A stretch of 64,000 nt of DNA, from contig OZ231128.1 in the NCBI GenBank assembly GCA_965153355.1, positions 5,456,001 through 5,520,000 on the forward strand, written 5' to 3'. The notes beneath the pieces are model-generated. The model did not search any database, was not told the origin of the DNA, and saw only the letters and a program-made list of their open reading frames with translations. Numbering within the stretch: position 1 is the first letter of the stretch; the number at the start of each line of letters is the position of its first letter. Position numbers and translations under genes: made by a program. This DNA comes from Flaccisagitta enflata. Lineage: Eukaryota; Chaetognatha; Sagittoidea; Aphragmophora. Positions 38,801 to 48,430 of the stretch are shown here, one piece after another.

Positions 38801-40495
38801 TCCCTCACCTGTGAGCAACATGGAATTGAGGCTCACGCCGCAGGAAGTGGCAGCACCATCAAGACAAAATCTACGCTTCCCCTTTCTTTCACTAAGAACT
38901 GCAGGGAGATACCATGTGAGATCAGACTTAAGGCCTGGGTTAGGCACCACTTCAGCCCAACCTTCCTTCAATAACTTTTCAATTGAATCTTCAACTACCT
39001 TTTTGAGGTGAGGAGAATTGCGAAGCCTCTTTGCCATCTTGGAGGTGCGGGTCTTCGCGGTAACTTCGGATGCGGCGCTGGGGATCATCGCCGCAGTTGC
39101 TTCGCGGCCTTTATCCCAAAGGAGAGGAATCTCATAGCGACCATCCACAAACTTGCAACCATCTTGCATGATCTTCTCAGCTTGTTGATCCTTGAGAGAT
39201 CGTCCCAACTTCGTCGATGGCGAATCGGGAAAGTCAGCGCGGAACATCTGCTCCAACTGTTCATTGAGGCGGCGACCTTCATCCACCGTAATGAGAGCTG
39301 CCCACACGTCCTTTGAGGCGGCGCCACCAGTTGGGCCCATCAACGACCAACCATAGGGAGTATTCAGAGCCAAGGGGGACGATGCATCTGCGTGACGAGT
39401 CTCGAAAGGAACGAAGGCTGCAGCCATATCGGTGCCAATTAGAATTGAAACATTGTTGACAGGTAATTCAATTAAGTCAACGTCCTTCATGTAATCATAT
39501 TGCTTCACATGAACCTGTCTGGCGATGTGGGATCCGTTGACCGGAAGGGATTCCACGACAAACGCTTCCACTTCGGAGGCACCGGCGTTGGGATCCACCA
39601 AGGACTGGAGAGAAATCTTGGCAATTTCCCTTTGGCCGGAAGAGGTTGTTCCGAGACCATTGAGAGTCACAAACTGCTTGCTAGTCTTGACTCTGTACTG
39701 CTGTTGAAATTCCTTACTGACCAATGTCTTATTGGATCCAGTATCAAATAAACCATAAGCCATGACTGACTGACCATTAGGCAGACCAACTTTCATTGCA
39801 AAAATAGGCCGAAAACAGAAATCAACACTTGATTCAACTAACGAAACATTCACCTGGTTGGGGGCTTCCCTTGTACCACAGTTAGCAGCAGTGCTTGCAG
39901 TGGCTGCATTGGTTACCACATTGCTTGCTGGAGCTTGGGAACCAGAAAGTTGAAGTAGCCGGTTCTGGACACCAGGTCTGGATACTTGAGAAGGGGCAGG
40001 GTTGGCCACACTGCTTGACTGAGAACTGGCTGCATTCGTCGTCTGGGAGGGAAGAGGACTGGAATGAAGTAAGGTATGATGACCAATTCTATTGCAAAGC
40101 AAGCATTGAATCTGTACTGGACATTCTGCAGCCCTATGGTCTCGGCTCAGACACTTAAAACAGAGCCTCTGTTTGGAAATGAAGTCCTTTCTCTGGGTGA
40201 GACTTAATTGACTGAATGTGCAACATGAATCTAGCAGATGCGCATTAGAACAATAAATGCAGACTTCATGCACTTGACCTGGCTGTTGGCCCCACTGAAG
40301 GCTGCTTGGAGTCCATTGAGGTTGCTGTTGCTGAGGAGACTGCTGCCGCGGCTGCTGCCGGAATTGCTGTCGAGATTGCCGCGGCTGCTGCTGTTGCTGC
40401 GGCTGCTGAACTTGCTGTTGATGAGAGGGAGAGGTACCTTGAGCTTGTAAGGCACCGACGCTGGCCTTGGGAGTCGTTCCCATGCCCGTTTTCAC
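35843..40495 (-). CDS. pol: BEL/Pao Pol polyprotein
   Basis: 1,550 residues from the GTG at 40495; the frame is open upstream to 40708, so the true N-terminus is probably supplied by a +1 shift from gag. Order: Gln-rich linker (25-60); three zinc-knuckle-like motifs, CIYC..C (89-101), CFKCLSRDHRAAEC (112-125) and CLLCNRIGHHTLLH (131-144); aspartic protease FDTGS (251-253 DTG); reverse transcriptase with AYVDD (664-667); RNase H acidic sites near D843, E890, D920 and D969; integrase with H1171/H1176/C1206/C1209 zinc finger and D1241, D1303, E1352; C-terminal DUF5641-like domain. All catalytic residues are present and there is no internal stop. The layout matches Pfam Peptidase_A17-type BEL/Pao polyproteins. 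It is followed by about 180 bp of sequence before the 3' LTR. Confidence 0.95.
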   Translation of the reverse strand: MKTGMGTTPKASVGALQAQGTSPSHQQQVQQPQQQQQPRQSRQQFRQQPRQQSPQQQQPQWTPSSLQWGQQPGQVHEVCIYCSNAHLLDSCCTFSQLSLTQRKDFISKQRLCFKCLSRDHRAAECPVQIQCLLCNRIGHHTLLHSSPLPSQTTNAASSQSSSVANPAPSQVSRPGVQNRLLQLSGSQAPASNVVTNAATASTAANCGTREAPNQVNVSLVESSVDFCFRPIFAMKVGLPNGQSVMAYGLFDTGSNKTLVSKEFQQQYRVKTSKQFVTLNGLGTTSSGQREIAKISLQSLVDPNAGASEVEAFVVESLPVNGSHIARQVHVKQYDYMKDVDLIELPVNNVSILIGTDMAAAFVPFETRHADASSPLALNTPYGWSLMGPTGGAASKDVWAALITVDEGRRLNEQLEQMFRADFPDSPSTKLGRSLKDQQAEKIMQDGCKFVDGRYEIPLLWDKGREATAAMIPSAASEVTAKTRTSKMAKRLRNSPHLKKVVEDSIEKLLKEGWAEVVPNPGLKSDLTWYLPAVLSERKGKRRFCLDGAATSCGVSLNSMLLTGEGPMVTIFNALSNARRYDYFACGDIAAFFHQVLIPPEDRDALRFFRWIPGQEDKLECIRMLRNIFGAACSYSISSFANRRNAEDHGGDFSQEVVDAILRAYVDDVPTSSPTQESSIDLVKGLIELCAKGGFTLTKFISNCPAVLESIPPDLRKDGFKDPNGNLPETSVLGVAYDPNKDTFCVKLPAKSGGGAWNRKRVLSVVMSIFDPLGQVAPYTLIGKKINQKLCALKIGWDDPLPPDIDEEMETWYGQMENLKLLPIARSFGLTYHGQKVILHIFSDASIFGYGAVGFFVIEDTGKVVWVAARARVSPLKESNVDVNGSVPRLELQSAVTGVELATQIREDIDVKISREVYHTDSTTVYFWIQNEDAKHPVFVANRLNRIRLTSSDSPPRQFRWVPTHLNPADVVSRGAMPDDAEAWKLFYQGPSYIACPEEEWPSLPTPEEATVGASEAEETPPFQESSKIESFMAKLLRKKSDFQSVKRIVCYVLRFTDKIRHKNEETPNLIFTSSPSAAEMRNAEAKLILDGQHRYFGPEIEVLSQQDPRKIKRILNRSASSLRQLAPFVDNVGYLCVGGRLGQGEESWEVKHPIILHHDDPLVNHLIYSSHIENGHAGVEFILSDLRQRFWILKGRQAVKKVVWRCLECRRRYRRPEQQQMAPLPTYRLDIAPPFQDTAVDLFGPISVKSGRYGKKVWVALFCCMRIRAVYMDVIKDIEAETFIDVLQRFHSFYPSLKRLHSDCGTNFVGADNLLRKMLSEWKGGDQQPSAPQGIDWHFIPPHAPHQGGAWERIVGVVKKTIAGLSHGDIEYERFRTIVHIAAGIVNRRPLTRYSADAQDCRPLTPAHFLNPAMTKTVNSSDVLPAVPLSGSELRRSKDSLRPLVDTFWQRWRSEYVASLQKRSKWLSRSPNIKIGDLVLLVDEAHPRETWPLALVMDTITSEDGLVRRVQLRTSSNRSLERDIRKIVLLEREGDDEKVEELIVDGGGDE

Positions 40496-40649
40496 AGTAG
40501 TGGGGCTTGCTCGCGCACCTGGTTTAAAACTCGTAGAAGGGGAGGAAATGGATGAGGATGAAGAGGTGTTCTTAGGCTCAACTAACTTCGAAATACCAAA
40601 GTCCCTTGAAATATCGGAGAACCAATCTTTGAGAGACTTAATGAGGAAA

Positions 40650-40708
40650 TCAGTATTTATTTTCCTTCTTTGCCTCGGCCTTACTAGTTGCCGACGAGAA
40701 TCTCTCTT
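40650..40708 (-). other. gag-pol overlap, +1 frame change
   Basis: gag ends in TAC TGA with the stop at 40650-40652. The pol frame lies +1 relative to gag and is open from 40708, giving a 59-nt overlap. Pol-frame sequence upstream of the GTG (words such as FLIKSLKDWFSDIS) looks coding. This indicates programmed +1 shifting or reinitiation; the exact slip site cannot be fixed by eye. Confidence 0.6.
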
Positions 40709-42047
40709 TCATCTTAAAAGTGAGTCGCTTTTTGACGATGGCCACTACTGTGGCTTTGAGCTCTAGAAAGGACGCGTCTTTTGTTGCCCTTGCAAACGAA
40801 CTCATTTCTTGGATCTCTTGAATGAGCTGCTTAACACTATCAACTGAGTGTGCCTGAATCTCCTTTCCTTCCAAAACTTTGTCCAAATAAGACTCGGCCT
40901 TAGCCGTCTTGCTACCATAAAAGAATTCAAGCTCTTCTAAGGCTTTCAGAAGAGCTGCTGACTTATCAGACTCATAAATGAAATTGGCAACTGTCTTACC
41001 CGCTTCACCGGTAGTGCGTTCTTGCAATGCCGTGAATCTTTCGTCGTCGGAGATGCCACTAACGTTGATGACCTCCGAGGTGAATTTGGAAATGAATTGA
41101 GCGTACGCAATTTGGCCGCCAGAGAAGCGTTCGCTATCCTTGGGAACTGAGGACTTGAGCTTCTGGGCACCGAGAATCTTGGCCAATTCATCCACGGACG
41201 AGGAGTTTCCACTGTTGGCAAGAGGACCAACACTGTTGGTGGAAGAGGAGAGAACGGCGGCGATATGGGAGGATTGCCCGTCGTCGTCGACCACACACTC
41301 ACTGAGGCGAGAGGCGAATCCTTCATCAATCGCCTTCTTCATTAAATCGCGTTGCTTTTGATCCAATTCAAGCTGAACTTGTTTGGCCTTGGCTTGGGCA
41401 TCGGCCATATCGAGCTTGATTCGTAAGAAGCGGGCTGCAGCCTCTTCTTCATCTTTCTTCCTCTGAAGTTCCGCGGCTGCTGCCGCTGGATCACCCATGT
41501 TGGAGGTTTCAGAAGTTGAAGCGAAAGACGATTCTGTACTTGAGGGGAGAGTAGAACGTGATTCAGATCTTGATCGAGAATTAGCTCTATCTCTTGCCCT
41601 GGAGAGACGGCGACGAATTTGAGGGATATATGTACGCTTTTTCGCGTTCTCGATGTACTCTCTGTCTTCAGGATTAAAGAGGTTAAGATTGGTCAGTAAC
41701 TCAGACAAAAGGGAGTTAAACGAATTGCCCACTACTGATAAATCATCATCAGGATTTTCCCGGCCTTGTAAGAATGTATCGTACTTGATACTAATCTCTT
41801 TGAATTGGCGGAGCTTTTCGGCCAAATATGCCCCTTGGATTAAAACTTTATCTTCGGCGCTAAACAGACTTAAATTGGCCGATAATTCAGAGAGCAATGA
41901 ATTATATTCATCCACGGTATGGAAATAAGCTGTAATTAGTTTTACAAAGACATCATCATCCAATTCTTTGTCATCCCGACCCAAAATTGTCCCCTGCATA
42001 AGGGAAAACCGGCGCGAAAAAAATTCAGCTCTAATTTTTTCGTCCAT
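40650..42047 (-). CDS. gag: BEL/Pao Gag
   Basis: 465 residues from ATG 42047. Two similar segments near residues 49-70 and 111-128 (NSLLSEL..NL.LF..ED) show an internal duplication of about 62 residues. Then an Arg/Ser-rich stretch (145-175), an Ala/Glu/Lys coiled-coil-like part (185-245), and a DUF1759-like capsid region (about 300-440: SERFSGGQIAYAQFISKF, LLKALEELEFFYGS). The frame is open about 24 codons above the ATG and is coding-like there (YYGASLPWRQRA), so the real start may lie upstream beyond the rearrangement; CATTTCATTTCAG just upstream also resembles a splice acceptor. No zinc knuckle here; those lie at the start of pol. Confidence 0.88.
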   Translation of the reverse strand: MDEKIRAEFFSRRFSLMQGTILGRDDKELDDDVFVKLITAYFHTVDEYNSLLSELSANLSLFSAEDKVLIQGAYLAEKLRQFKEISIKYDTFLQGRENPDDDLSVVGNSFNSLLSELLTNLNLFNPEDREYIENAKKRTYIPQIRRRLSRARDRANSRSRSESRSTLPSSTESSFASTSETSNMGDPAAAAAELQRKKDEEEAAARFLRIKLDMADAQAKAKQVQLELDQKQRDLMKKAIDEGFASRLSECVVDDDGQSSHIAAVLSSSTNSVGPLANSGNSSSVDELAKILGAQKLKSSVPKDSERFSGGQIAYAQFISKFTSEVINVSGISDDERFTALQERTTGEAGKTVANFIYESDKSAALLKALEELEFFYGSKTAKAESYLDKVLEGKEIQAHSVDSVKQLIQEIQEMSSFARATKDASFLELKATVVAIVKKRLTFKMKERFSSATSKAEAKKENKY

Positions 42048-42445
42048 AGCCCTCTGTCTCCAAGGTAAAGAGGCTCCATAATATTCTGAAATGAAATGAG
42101 TCAGTTTGACAATTTTTGTTTATTTCTACTCTCATAGTATTGATGTCGACTCAATATAGCAAGCTTCTGTATGTATTTGTCAGACAATAGACAGGTCTCA
42201 CCTAAGGGAATGTTGGAACAGCTCGTCAACCGCTTCTTTAAAGCTATTGATTGTGCCTTGTCCTATTTTTTCTCATGTGTAGAAGTGCAACAATTTTTTT
42301 CTCAGTTATCATTTAGATGTTTCCACGCATCTCTATAAAACTTGTCCGTCTGTCCGTCCGTCTGTCCGTCCATCTGTCCATCTGTCCGTCCATGGTTTTT
42401 TTTTTGTTTGCGTTGAATCGACAGGGATCTCTCTCTCTCTCTCTC
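42048..42445. other. Start of the nested-repeat block; GTCC tract
   Basis: Short unique stretch, then a partial GATGCG-type hairpin (AGATGTTTCCACGCATCT at about 42311) with a GTCCGTCTGTCC tract to 42400 and a short TC run. Confidence 0.5.
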
Positions 42446-42573
42446 TTTTTTTAGGTGCGACATAGCACCTCTATAACTGGCTGTGTCCGTCGGTCTGTTG
42501 GTTGGTTGGTTGGTAACGCATTCGTTCGACGATCCACACGTCGCACCTTATTGGCCTACTTGGCCTTGTTTTT
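42446..42573 (+). mobile_element. GTCY-hairpin element, AGGTG subfamily
   Basis: Complete copy: hairpin AGGTGCGACATAGCACCT, GTCGGTCTGTTGGTTGG core, distal arm ACGTCGCACCT, end TTGGCCTTGTTTTT. Hairpin arm AGGTGCGAC and distal GTCGCACCT are perfect complements. Confidence 0.82.
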
Positions 42574-42691
42574 CTCTCCCTCGCTTCTGGGCGCGAGATA
42601 ACTAGCCTAGTCGTGGGAAGTTAGTGTCTGTATGTGTCAGCCTGCATGTATTAACATCTTTATATGTTTCTGTTTTGAACACCATCTAGTA

Positions 42692-42931
42692 AAACAAGGC
42701 CGGATACACGGCTACCGAAGTCGCGTGCGGGTGGGCAGGGGCCATATTTGAGGTCACCAGACCATTTGGGCAGGAGCAGTGAGGTCAAAGAAAAAAAATC
42801 ATAAAAAAAAGTAAAGTGTGACGGACCAACCGACCAACCGACCGACCGACCGACCGACCAACCGACCGACCGACCGACCGACCGACCGACCGACAAAGCG
42901 GGTTGTAGAGTCGCGTGCACGCGACTAAAAA
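42692..42931 (-). mobile_element. GTCY-hairpin element, CGCG subfamily
   Basis: Full 240-bp copy: AACAAGGCCGGATACACGGC, distal arm AAGTCGCGTGCGGGTGGGC, a CCGACCGACC core of about 65 bp, hairpin AGTCGCGTGCACGCGACT, AAAAAT. Confidence 0.88.
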
Positions 42932-42959
42932 TCAAATGAGATCTTAAACAGGACGTGAG

Positions 42960-43174
42960 AGGGTTGTATGGTCAGCGTTTCCTGTTGCCCCATCAGTCTG
43001 TCGGTCTGTCAGTCTGCATGTTGCTCTCTCCACTGGTCCATCCGTCACACTTTTTCTGGTTTTTTTTGTTTTTTTGTCTTTGGCCTTACTGCTCCTGCCC
43101 AAATGATCAAGAGACCTCGAATACCTCTGTCCACCTGCGCGCAACTAGGGTAGCCGTGTATCAGGCATTGTTTT
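42960..43174 (+). mobile_element. GTCY-hairpin element, 5'-degenerate copy
   Basis: GTCTGTCGGTCTGTC core, ACTGCTCCTGCCCAAATGAT, distal arm GCGCGCAACTAGGGTAGCC and end CAGGCATTGTTTT. The hairpin is not recognisable. Confidence 0.6.
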
Positions 43175-43344
43175 AATCATTGGACAGCGACTCTATAAGC
43201 GGCTTTGACCTTCTGTTGATCTGTCTGTCTGTCCGTCTGTGGGTCACACTTGAGTTGGAAAGTGTGAAGATGTGCATTTTGAATGATTGTGTGTGGTTGT
43301 GCATGTGTGTTTATGTCAGTGTGGTCAAGGGAGGGAGGGTTATA

Positions 43345-43933
43345 CCATCTTGACCATAAATATACGGACAGTAGGTGTATAAATTGATTAATTGATTAGA
43401 AATGAGCAGCAAACATATCAAAATGCATCTAATAATAAGTATGATCATGTCGGGCATCCACCGCCGCCTGCACAAACCCTGGCATCAACTTGTAGAGAGA
43501 CTGGAGGTACATGGAGTTATTTGGAACCTTTTATTCGATTCATTTCAGTCTTGCTTTGAATGTTGTTTTCCAGCGTTTCTGTAGGTTTTCTGTTTTCTGT
43601 TTTCTGTTTTCTGTTTGGATTGAGATCTGAATTGATTAGGGCTAACCCCAGACAAGCTTAACTCATCGATCTCTCAGTACATAAGGCGCAGTAAGCCAGT
43701 GCACCATCTTCCATAAACTTGAAAAACATTTTCTGACCACACTTGCAAAAAGCAAATGTTTTCTTTATTTGGCTCTCATTTCTAAACAAATAAAGAAACA
43801 GGAACCAGCTTGGTCTCATTTGATATATTTTTCAAAGATGCGAATTTTGAAAAAAAAAAAAACATCCCACTGCGATAGAAATTAAGCAAGATATGATACT
43901 TTAAAGCTGTCCGTATATTTATGGCCAAGATGG
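43345..43933 (-). mobile_element. Tc1/mariner-like element, internally deleted
   Basis: 589 bp with inverted ends CCATCTTGACCATAAATATA and complement, through CGGACAG, flanked by TA (43343-43344 and 43934-43935). The host sequence is a subfamily B repeat, which fixes the borders. A transposase C-terminal remnant lies inside. Confidence 0.75.
43429..43518 (-). pseudogene. Remnant of a Tc1-type transposase C-terminus
   Basis: A 29-codon stretch ending in TAG reads LYKLMPGFVQAAVDARHDHTYY. This resembles the LVESMPRR..AVIDAKGGHTKY end typical of Tc1 transposases, including a stop right after the final Tyr. The upstream transposase is deleted. Confidence 0.5.
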
Positions 43934-44175
43934 TACGGCCCTGCCCACCCGTCCAGGATAATATTTTAACCCTGCATTACTTGTATGTTCTTTCTGATTC
44001 TTAAAAGCATTTGTGACTGTGTCCGACTGTAGCATGTTGGATTAATTCAATATTAATTCAAGGTCCTGGTGTTGGAGCATTAATCTAGGTGCATTGAGAT
44101 AAAAGCAGGCGTTGTCACAGTTGAGTATTATGGTAGTTTCAAAAGATGATATTACAACAACACACTTTAACACTA

Positions 44176-45113
44176 CAGGGTCATCCACCTGAGTTGTCGG
44201 ATTTTGTTAAGCTTTTTCTCACACTGCTCCAGATGGCTATTGTGAACTTTAAACTAGGAGTACTGCCACTTTTATTACGGTTTCTGGTGGTCCAGCCCAT
44301 GTATAATCCATGGCAATTGAGTGCAACAAATTTCCCGGAGCGCATTTTTTTAAATTCTTATTTTTTTGTGGGTTGTAAGTACAGGCCACATGAAGTAATT
44401 TCCATTGGACAAGGTGTCTTCTAAAGCTTATATCTCCTAAACGAATTGAGCAATAGTTCTCAACTTGGGCTCATTTTAAAGAACAGACACAGCTCTTTAA
44501 AATGAGCCCAAGTTGAGGTCATTTGCTCAATTCGTTTAGGAGCAACAGTCCTGAGCTCAGAGTTGCAAAGAGCTCTGGATTTGAAATTCTAAGGGTTTTT
44601 AAAAGCATCCATTGATGTTTTTTGTGTCAAAATTTCATAATTGTAGGTCATGTAGTTTGAATTTTATGACTATTTAAAGTGTAATTGCATAATGCAGAAT
44701 GCAAGGAAAATACAAATATCTTGCATCTATTCGATTTCATTATTTCTAAACGATTTTAGTCACAGATTATGGATAGGTCGAAAATGACATGATAATTGGT
44801 TGAAACTTAAGACTTCATCAAATCACCTCTTAATCTTATTCAAGGTTAATTTTGCAATAGCTGTCCACATTGTCTTTAACACATGCAGATGCATCATCTA
44901 TGGATTCAAATTGAAAATCTGCTCAAAGGGGAAATATCAGTATTTGCTTAAAATCTTCATAAAAAACAAACCACTTAGCCCACATAGATGAAATTTTAAT
45001 ACAAAAAATATCAATCTATACTCCTTAAGACATGATCAGTTCTAAATCCATGGTTCATTGTATCTCAGAGAAAAAAGCTTAAGATGATCCGACAACTCAG
45101 GTGGATGACCTGG
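44176..45113. mobile_element. 938-bp TA-flanked MITE with duplicated right end
   Basis: Ends CAGGGTCATCCACCTGAGTT and complement extend through GTCGGAT, flanked by TA (44174-44175 and 45114-45115). A tandem copy of the last 147 bp follows (45114-45260), again ending before TA. A perfect inner hairpin at about 44433-44545 (CCTAAACGAATTGAGCAA and GGGCTCATTTTAAAGA stems) may be a separate nested element. Confidence 0.7.
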
Positions 45114-45270
45114 TATTAAAACCTATAATTTACTAAATAAATTTTAATACAAAAAATATCAATCTATACTCTTTAAGACATAATCAGTTCTAAATCCATG
45201 GTTCATTGTATCTCAGAGAAAAAAGCTTAGGATATCCGACAACTGAGGTGGATGACCTGGTAATAAAACC

Positions 45271-45704
45271 TATAATTTACTAAAGGGGGAGAAAATCATA
45301 GATTTTGTTACAAGACGCTTACGTTGTGGAGAAGAAATTCAAAGGCAGAGGAGGGAAAAGAAGAAATCTAAAACCACTCAATTTTATACTCCCCTGGATA
45401 AAAGGGAACTAGCATGACAATTTTTTTTTGGTACAGTATCGCAACCATTACAATAGCTCGCAAATCCAAGTCTATTCATCAGATGCGTCATCATGTCTGT
45501 ATCTGTCCCTAAGTCCTTCCATTCTGTCTCTCTGTCTTCAGAACATTGAAACATTTCCGCGAACACTGCTGATAATCTTTTCCTTGCATCAGCCACTCGT
45601 ATGCCAATTTTTTTTTTGCTTTCTGTCACGTGTCGTTAATGTTATTTGAATTCTACAGAATTTTGATAAAATTTTTGTTTCATTTCAATAAGAATGTTGT
45701 TTCA
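45271..45704. other. Unassigned spacer
   Basis: No recognisable gene or repeat. The short frames on either strand have no domain. Confidence 0.35.
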
Positions 45705-46358
45705 CTTTTGATCGCATGCTACGCCACTCTAAACCCTGGTTTGTCTGTCTGTCGGTTGGTTGGTCTTTCGTTTGGTTGACTGGTTGGTTGACCGGCAGGT
45801 CAGTTGGTTTCCCCTTTCTGTGCAGCGGCTCCAAAGGGGTAAATGACCTATGCTTTCGCAATTATGGGAAATTTTTCCTCCTTCTCTTCCTCTCCCTGGC
45901 ATCAAAGCCCAAATCTTGGCTTCAAGGCCCAGCCTTGAGGCATCAACCCCAGCCTCAAAATTCCAATTCGAGCCTCAAGACTACCATTCTATCCCAAAAG
46001 CTCCAACCCCAGCCTCAAGGCTCTCAGTCCCAGCCTGGTAACTCCGATCCCAACCATATGACTCTAATCCCAGCCTTGTAGCTCAAATCTCAGCCTCACA
46101 GCTAAAGTCCCCACCTCATAGCTCTAATGCCAGCCAAGTCTTATATCCTAGCCTCCATGCTTAAATCCAATTCTAGCTTAGGTCAGCATAGGGGCAACAG
46201 GTACCGCTGACCATCTGACGCCTTTGCGACTATTACTTATTCGGCATTTTTGAGCGTTTTGAGTTCACTGCTCCTGCCCAAATGCCCCAGTGACCTTCTC
46301 TATCACTGCCCCTGTCCACCAGCACGCGACTAGGGTAGCTGTGTATCATGCATTATTA
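45705..46358 (+). mobile_element. GTCY-hairpin element interrupted by family D
   Basis: Left part GATCGCATGCTACGCCACTCTAAACCCTG with a GTCTGTCTGTCGG core; right part CACTGCTCCTGCCCAAATG, distal arm CAGCACGCGACTAGGG and TGTGTATCATGCATT end. A family D repeat (about 45815-46150, CCCAGCCTCAAGG units) and the word GGGGCAACAGGTACCGCTGA lie between them. Confidence 0.55.
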
Positions 46359-46419
46359 CTATGCAATGTTGCTGAATACAACTTTGGACTAAGTCATGGT
46401 CATATTCTGGTTCTGAACA

Positions 46420-46661
<242 letters not shown>

Positions 46662-46734
46662 CGTGTTACAAGCGGTTTTGTCGGGGGAATTAAATGACAA
46701 ATTGACCATTTTTCCCTTCATTTCCACCATCCGA

Positions 46735-46891
46735 AGGAGTGCAAGCAATAGCCAACTGACAAAAAAATTGGAGCTGAATTTTTTTTGCGCCGGTTTTCCC
46801 TCATGCAGGGGACAATTTTGGGTCAGATTGACGAGGAATTGGAGGATGATGTCTTTGCAAAACTAATAACAGCTAATTTCCTTACCGTGCA
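46735..46891 (+). pseudogene. Inverted fragment of a BEL gag 5' region
   Basis: Plus-strand sequence including GCGCCGGTTTTCCCTCATGC matches the beginning of this element's gag (FSLMQGTILG, DDVFAKLITA), which is read on the minus strand. Identity is about 87 percent over some 120 bp by eye, so the source was a related but different copy. The match stops at ACCGTG, where the minus-strand leader begins. Confidence 0.8.
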
Positions 46892-47001
46892 TCAATTACC
46901 GCGAGGTTTTCGGGGTTCCCTCTTTCTTGTAAAGCGGCGTGGTACCTCTCGCTTGACTCTTTCATTAGGCGTAACTTGTCTTGCCAATCTCGCCGCGTCA
47001 T
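46882..47001 (-). pseudogene. Candidate N-terminal gag piece cut at the inversion
   Basis: A 39-codon frame from ATG 47001 has coding-like composition (DWQDKLRLMKESSERYHAAL). Its TAA lies within the inverted fragment. It may be the original gag start severed from the rest. Alternatively it is leader sequence with no coding role. Confidence 0.3.
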
Positions 47002-47641
47002 CGAATCGAAGAAGAGGAAGACGAGGAATCATAAATTTGCGTTGGATGACCAAATCGCGGGCGGCGGTAACTTGATTACCACCAAATAACGACGGGATTA
47101 ATGCCAGCGTTCTCTTGAGAGAAAGAGAGAAAGAAATTCGAGTGTAGAATCAAAGAAAGAGGATTAACTTGGAAAGAGAAAACTCGAGTGAGTTTAGAAA
47201 GAGAGAAAACGACGATGACTTAAGAAAGAGGGAGAAAAAGAAATAACGATGTCACGATGATCCAAACTTAGGACTTAACTGAAGGAGAGAGATGCCGTCG
47301 ATGAGGAAAAAGGGCGAACCTTCGTTTCTGGTGGTTAGATTCCCAACCAGAAAATCGGTGGGTCAACTTCCGAAATGACCACCGAAGACGATGAGGGAAA
47401 AGGACAAATCTCCGTGTTTCTGGTGGTTAGATTTCCAACCAGAAAGTCGATGTCCATCGAAGACGGAAGGCGGCGGGATTTCACTGTATTCCCGCCAACT
47501 TGAGGGAAAAGGATGGATCTCCAGAGTCCCGGTGGTTAAAATTCCACCAGGAAATACGGCGGGTCAATTTTGAAATGACCACCGAAGACGGGAGGCGTAA
47601 ACTTGACTGACTTCTTGATCGCGAAGAGGGGAAGATTTGAC
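46892..47641 (-). other. BEL/Pao 5' leader
   Basis: About 750 bp between the inversion point and the 5' LTR. It contains three diverged copies of a CCGAAGACG..GAGGGAAAAGGA unit (47330-47600), a loose 80-110-bp repeat. I see no TGG-starting primer site directly at the LTR edge. Confidence 0.6.
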
Positions 47642-48195
47642 TTTAGTAATGGCTATGCCATTTGCGTATTCGGCTTGCTAGTTAGCGGACGACAAAGAAT
47701 GACAACCAAATGATGACCATAGAAGGATGTATTGACAACCATAAGAAACGATAGCGATGTAGAAGACGTCAAATCTGGTGGACAGAATAGTTAAACTCAT
47801 AAATACACTTACAAAAGGAAACGTTAGAAAAGTACAGAGACGCAATACTAAATCATGATAATACTACAAGAAATAGTTACCTTTTAGGCCTCACTGCCAA
47901 ATACTGAATTGCTAGAGCAAACAATCGCTTACAAAGATGTGGGGTGTTACCAACTCTCAGGCGCTACCGCGTGACTAAAGGTAAGTTGACCAATGACGAG
48001 AGGTCAGCTCAAAGGTCTCCTCACTTGGGACTAATCTGACCAATGAGAGGCTCAGACGCGACAGGTAAGCTCGTACGATAACAAGTCAAGCTCAAAACTA
48101 ACGCGCTCACGCTTGAACGACTGCAGCGCCACCAAATAAGGAAATATTCATGGCAACGACGATAACGCATGAAAAGATAGACAAAAGATCATATA
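47642..48195 (-). repeat. BEL/Pao 5' LTR, 554 bp
   Basis: Same borders and length as the 3' LTR, with about 20 substitutions by eye. The outer flank begins ATGAGAGGCTTTGTCC, the broken start of a subfamily B element. Confidence 0.88.
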
Positions 48196-48430
48196 ATGAG
48201 AGGCTTTGTCCGTCACTCTGTTGGTCTGTTGGTCCGCCGCACTGGTCCGTTGGTCCCTTGGTCCGTTGGTCCGTCGGTCGGTGGTGATCGAGTCGAAAAA
48301 TGAAAAAACGATCGTTTTGTGTATGTTTGTGTGTGGGGGTGGGAGTTGGAATGTGGATGGGGGTTGGATGCCCCTGCCCACCCGTCCGCAACAATATTGT
48401 GACCCCGCGTCACTTGTTATCATCTTATCG
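48196..48430 (+). mobile_element. Subfamily B element, hairpin lost to the LTR
   Basis: ATGAGAGGCTTTGTCCGTCA, GTTGGTCCG core, GATCGAGTCGAAAAATG, a GTGTGTGGGGGTGG stretch, CCCCTGCCCACCCGTCCGC and AACAATATTGTGACCCC end. The 5' hairpin is missing exactly at the LTR border. Confidence 0.75.

Larger units (their letters stand above)
43180..43980 (+). mobile_element. Subfamily B element split by a Tc1-like insertion
   Basis: 5' part AGCGACTCTATAAGCGGC with a GTCTGTCCGTC core to about 43342; 3' part GGCCCTGCCCACCCGTCC with an AATATTTTAACCC word from 43936. Removing 43345-43933 restores the order seen in other B copies. Confidence 0.65.
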
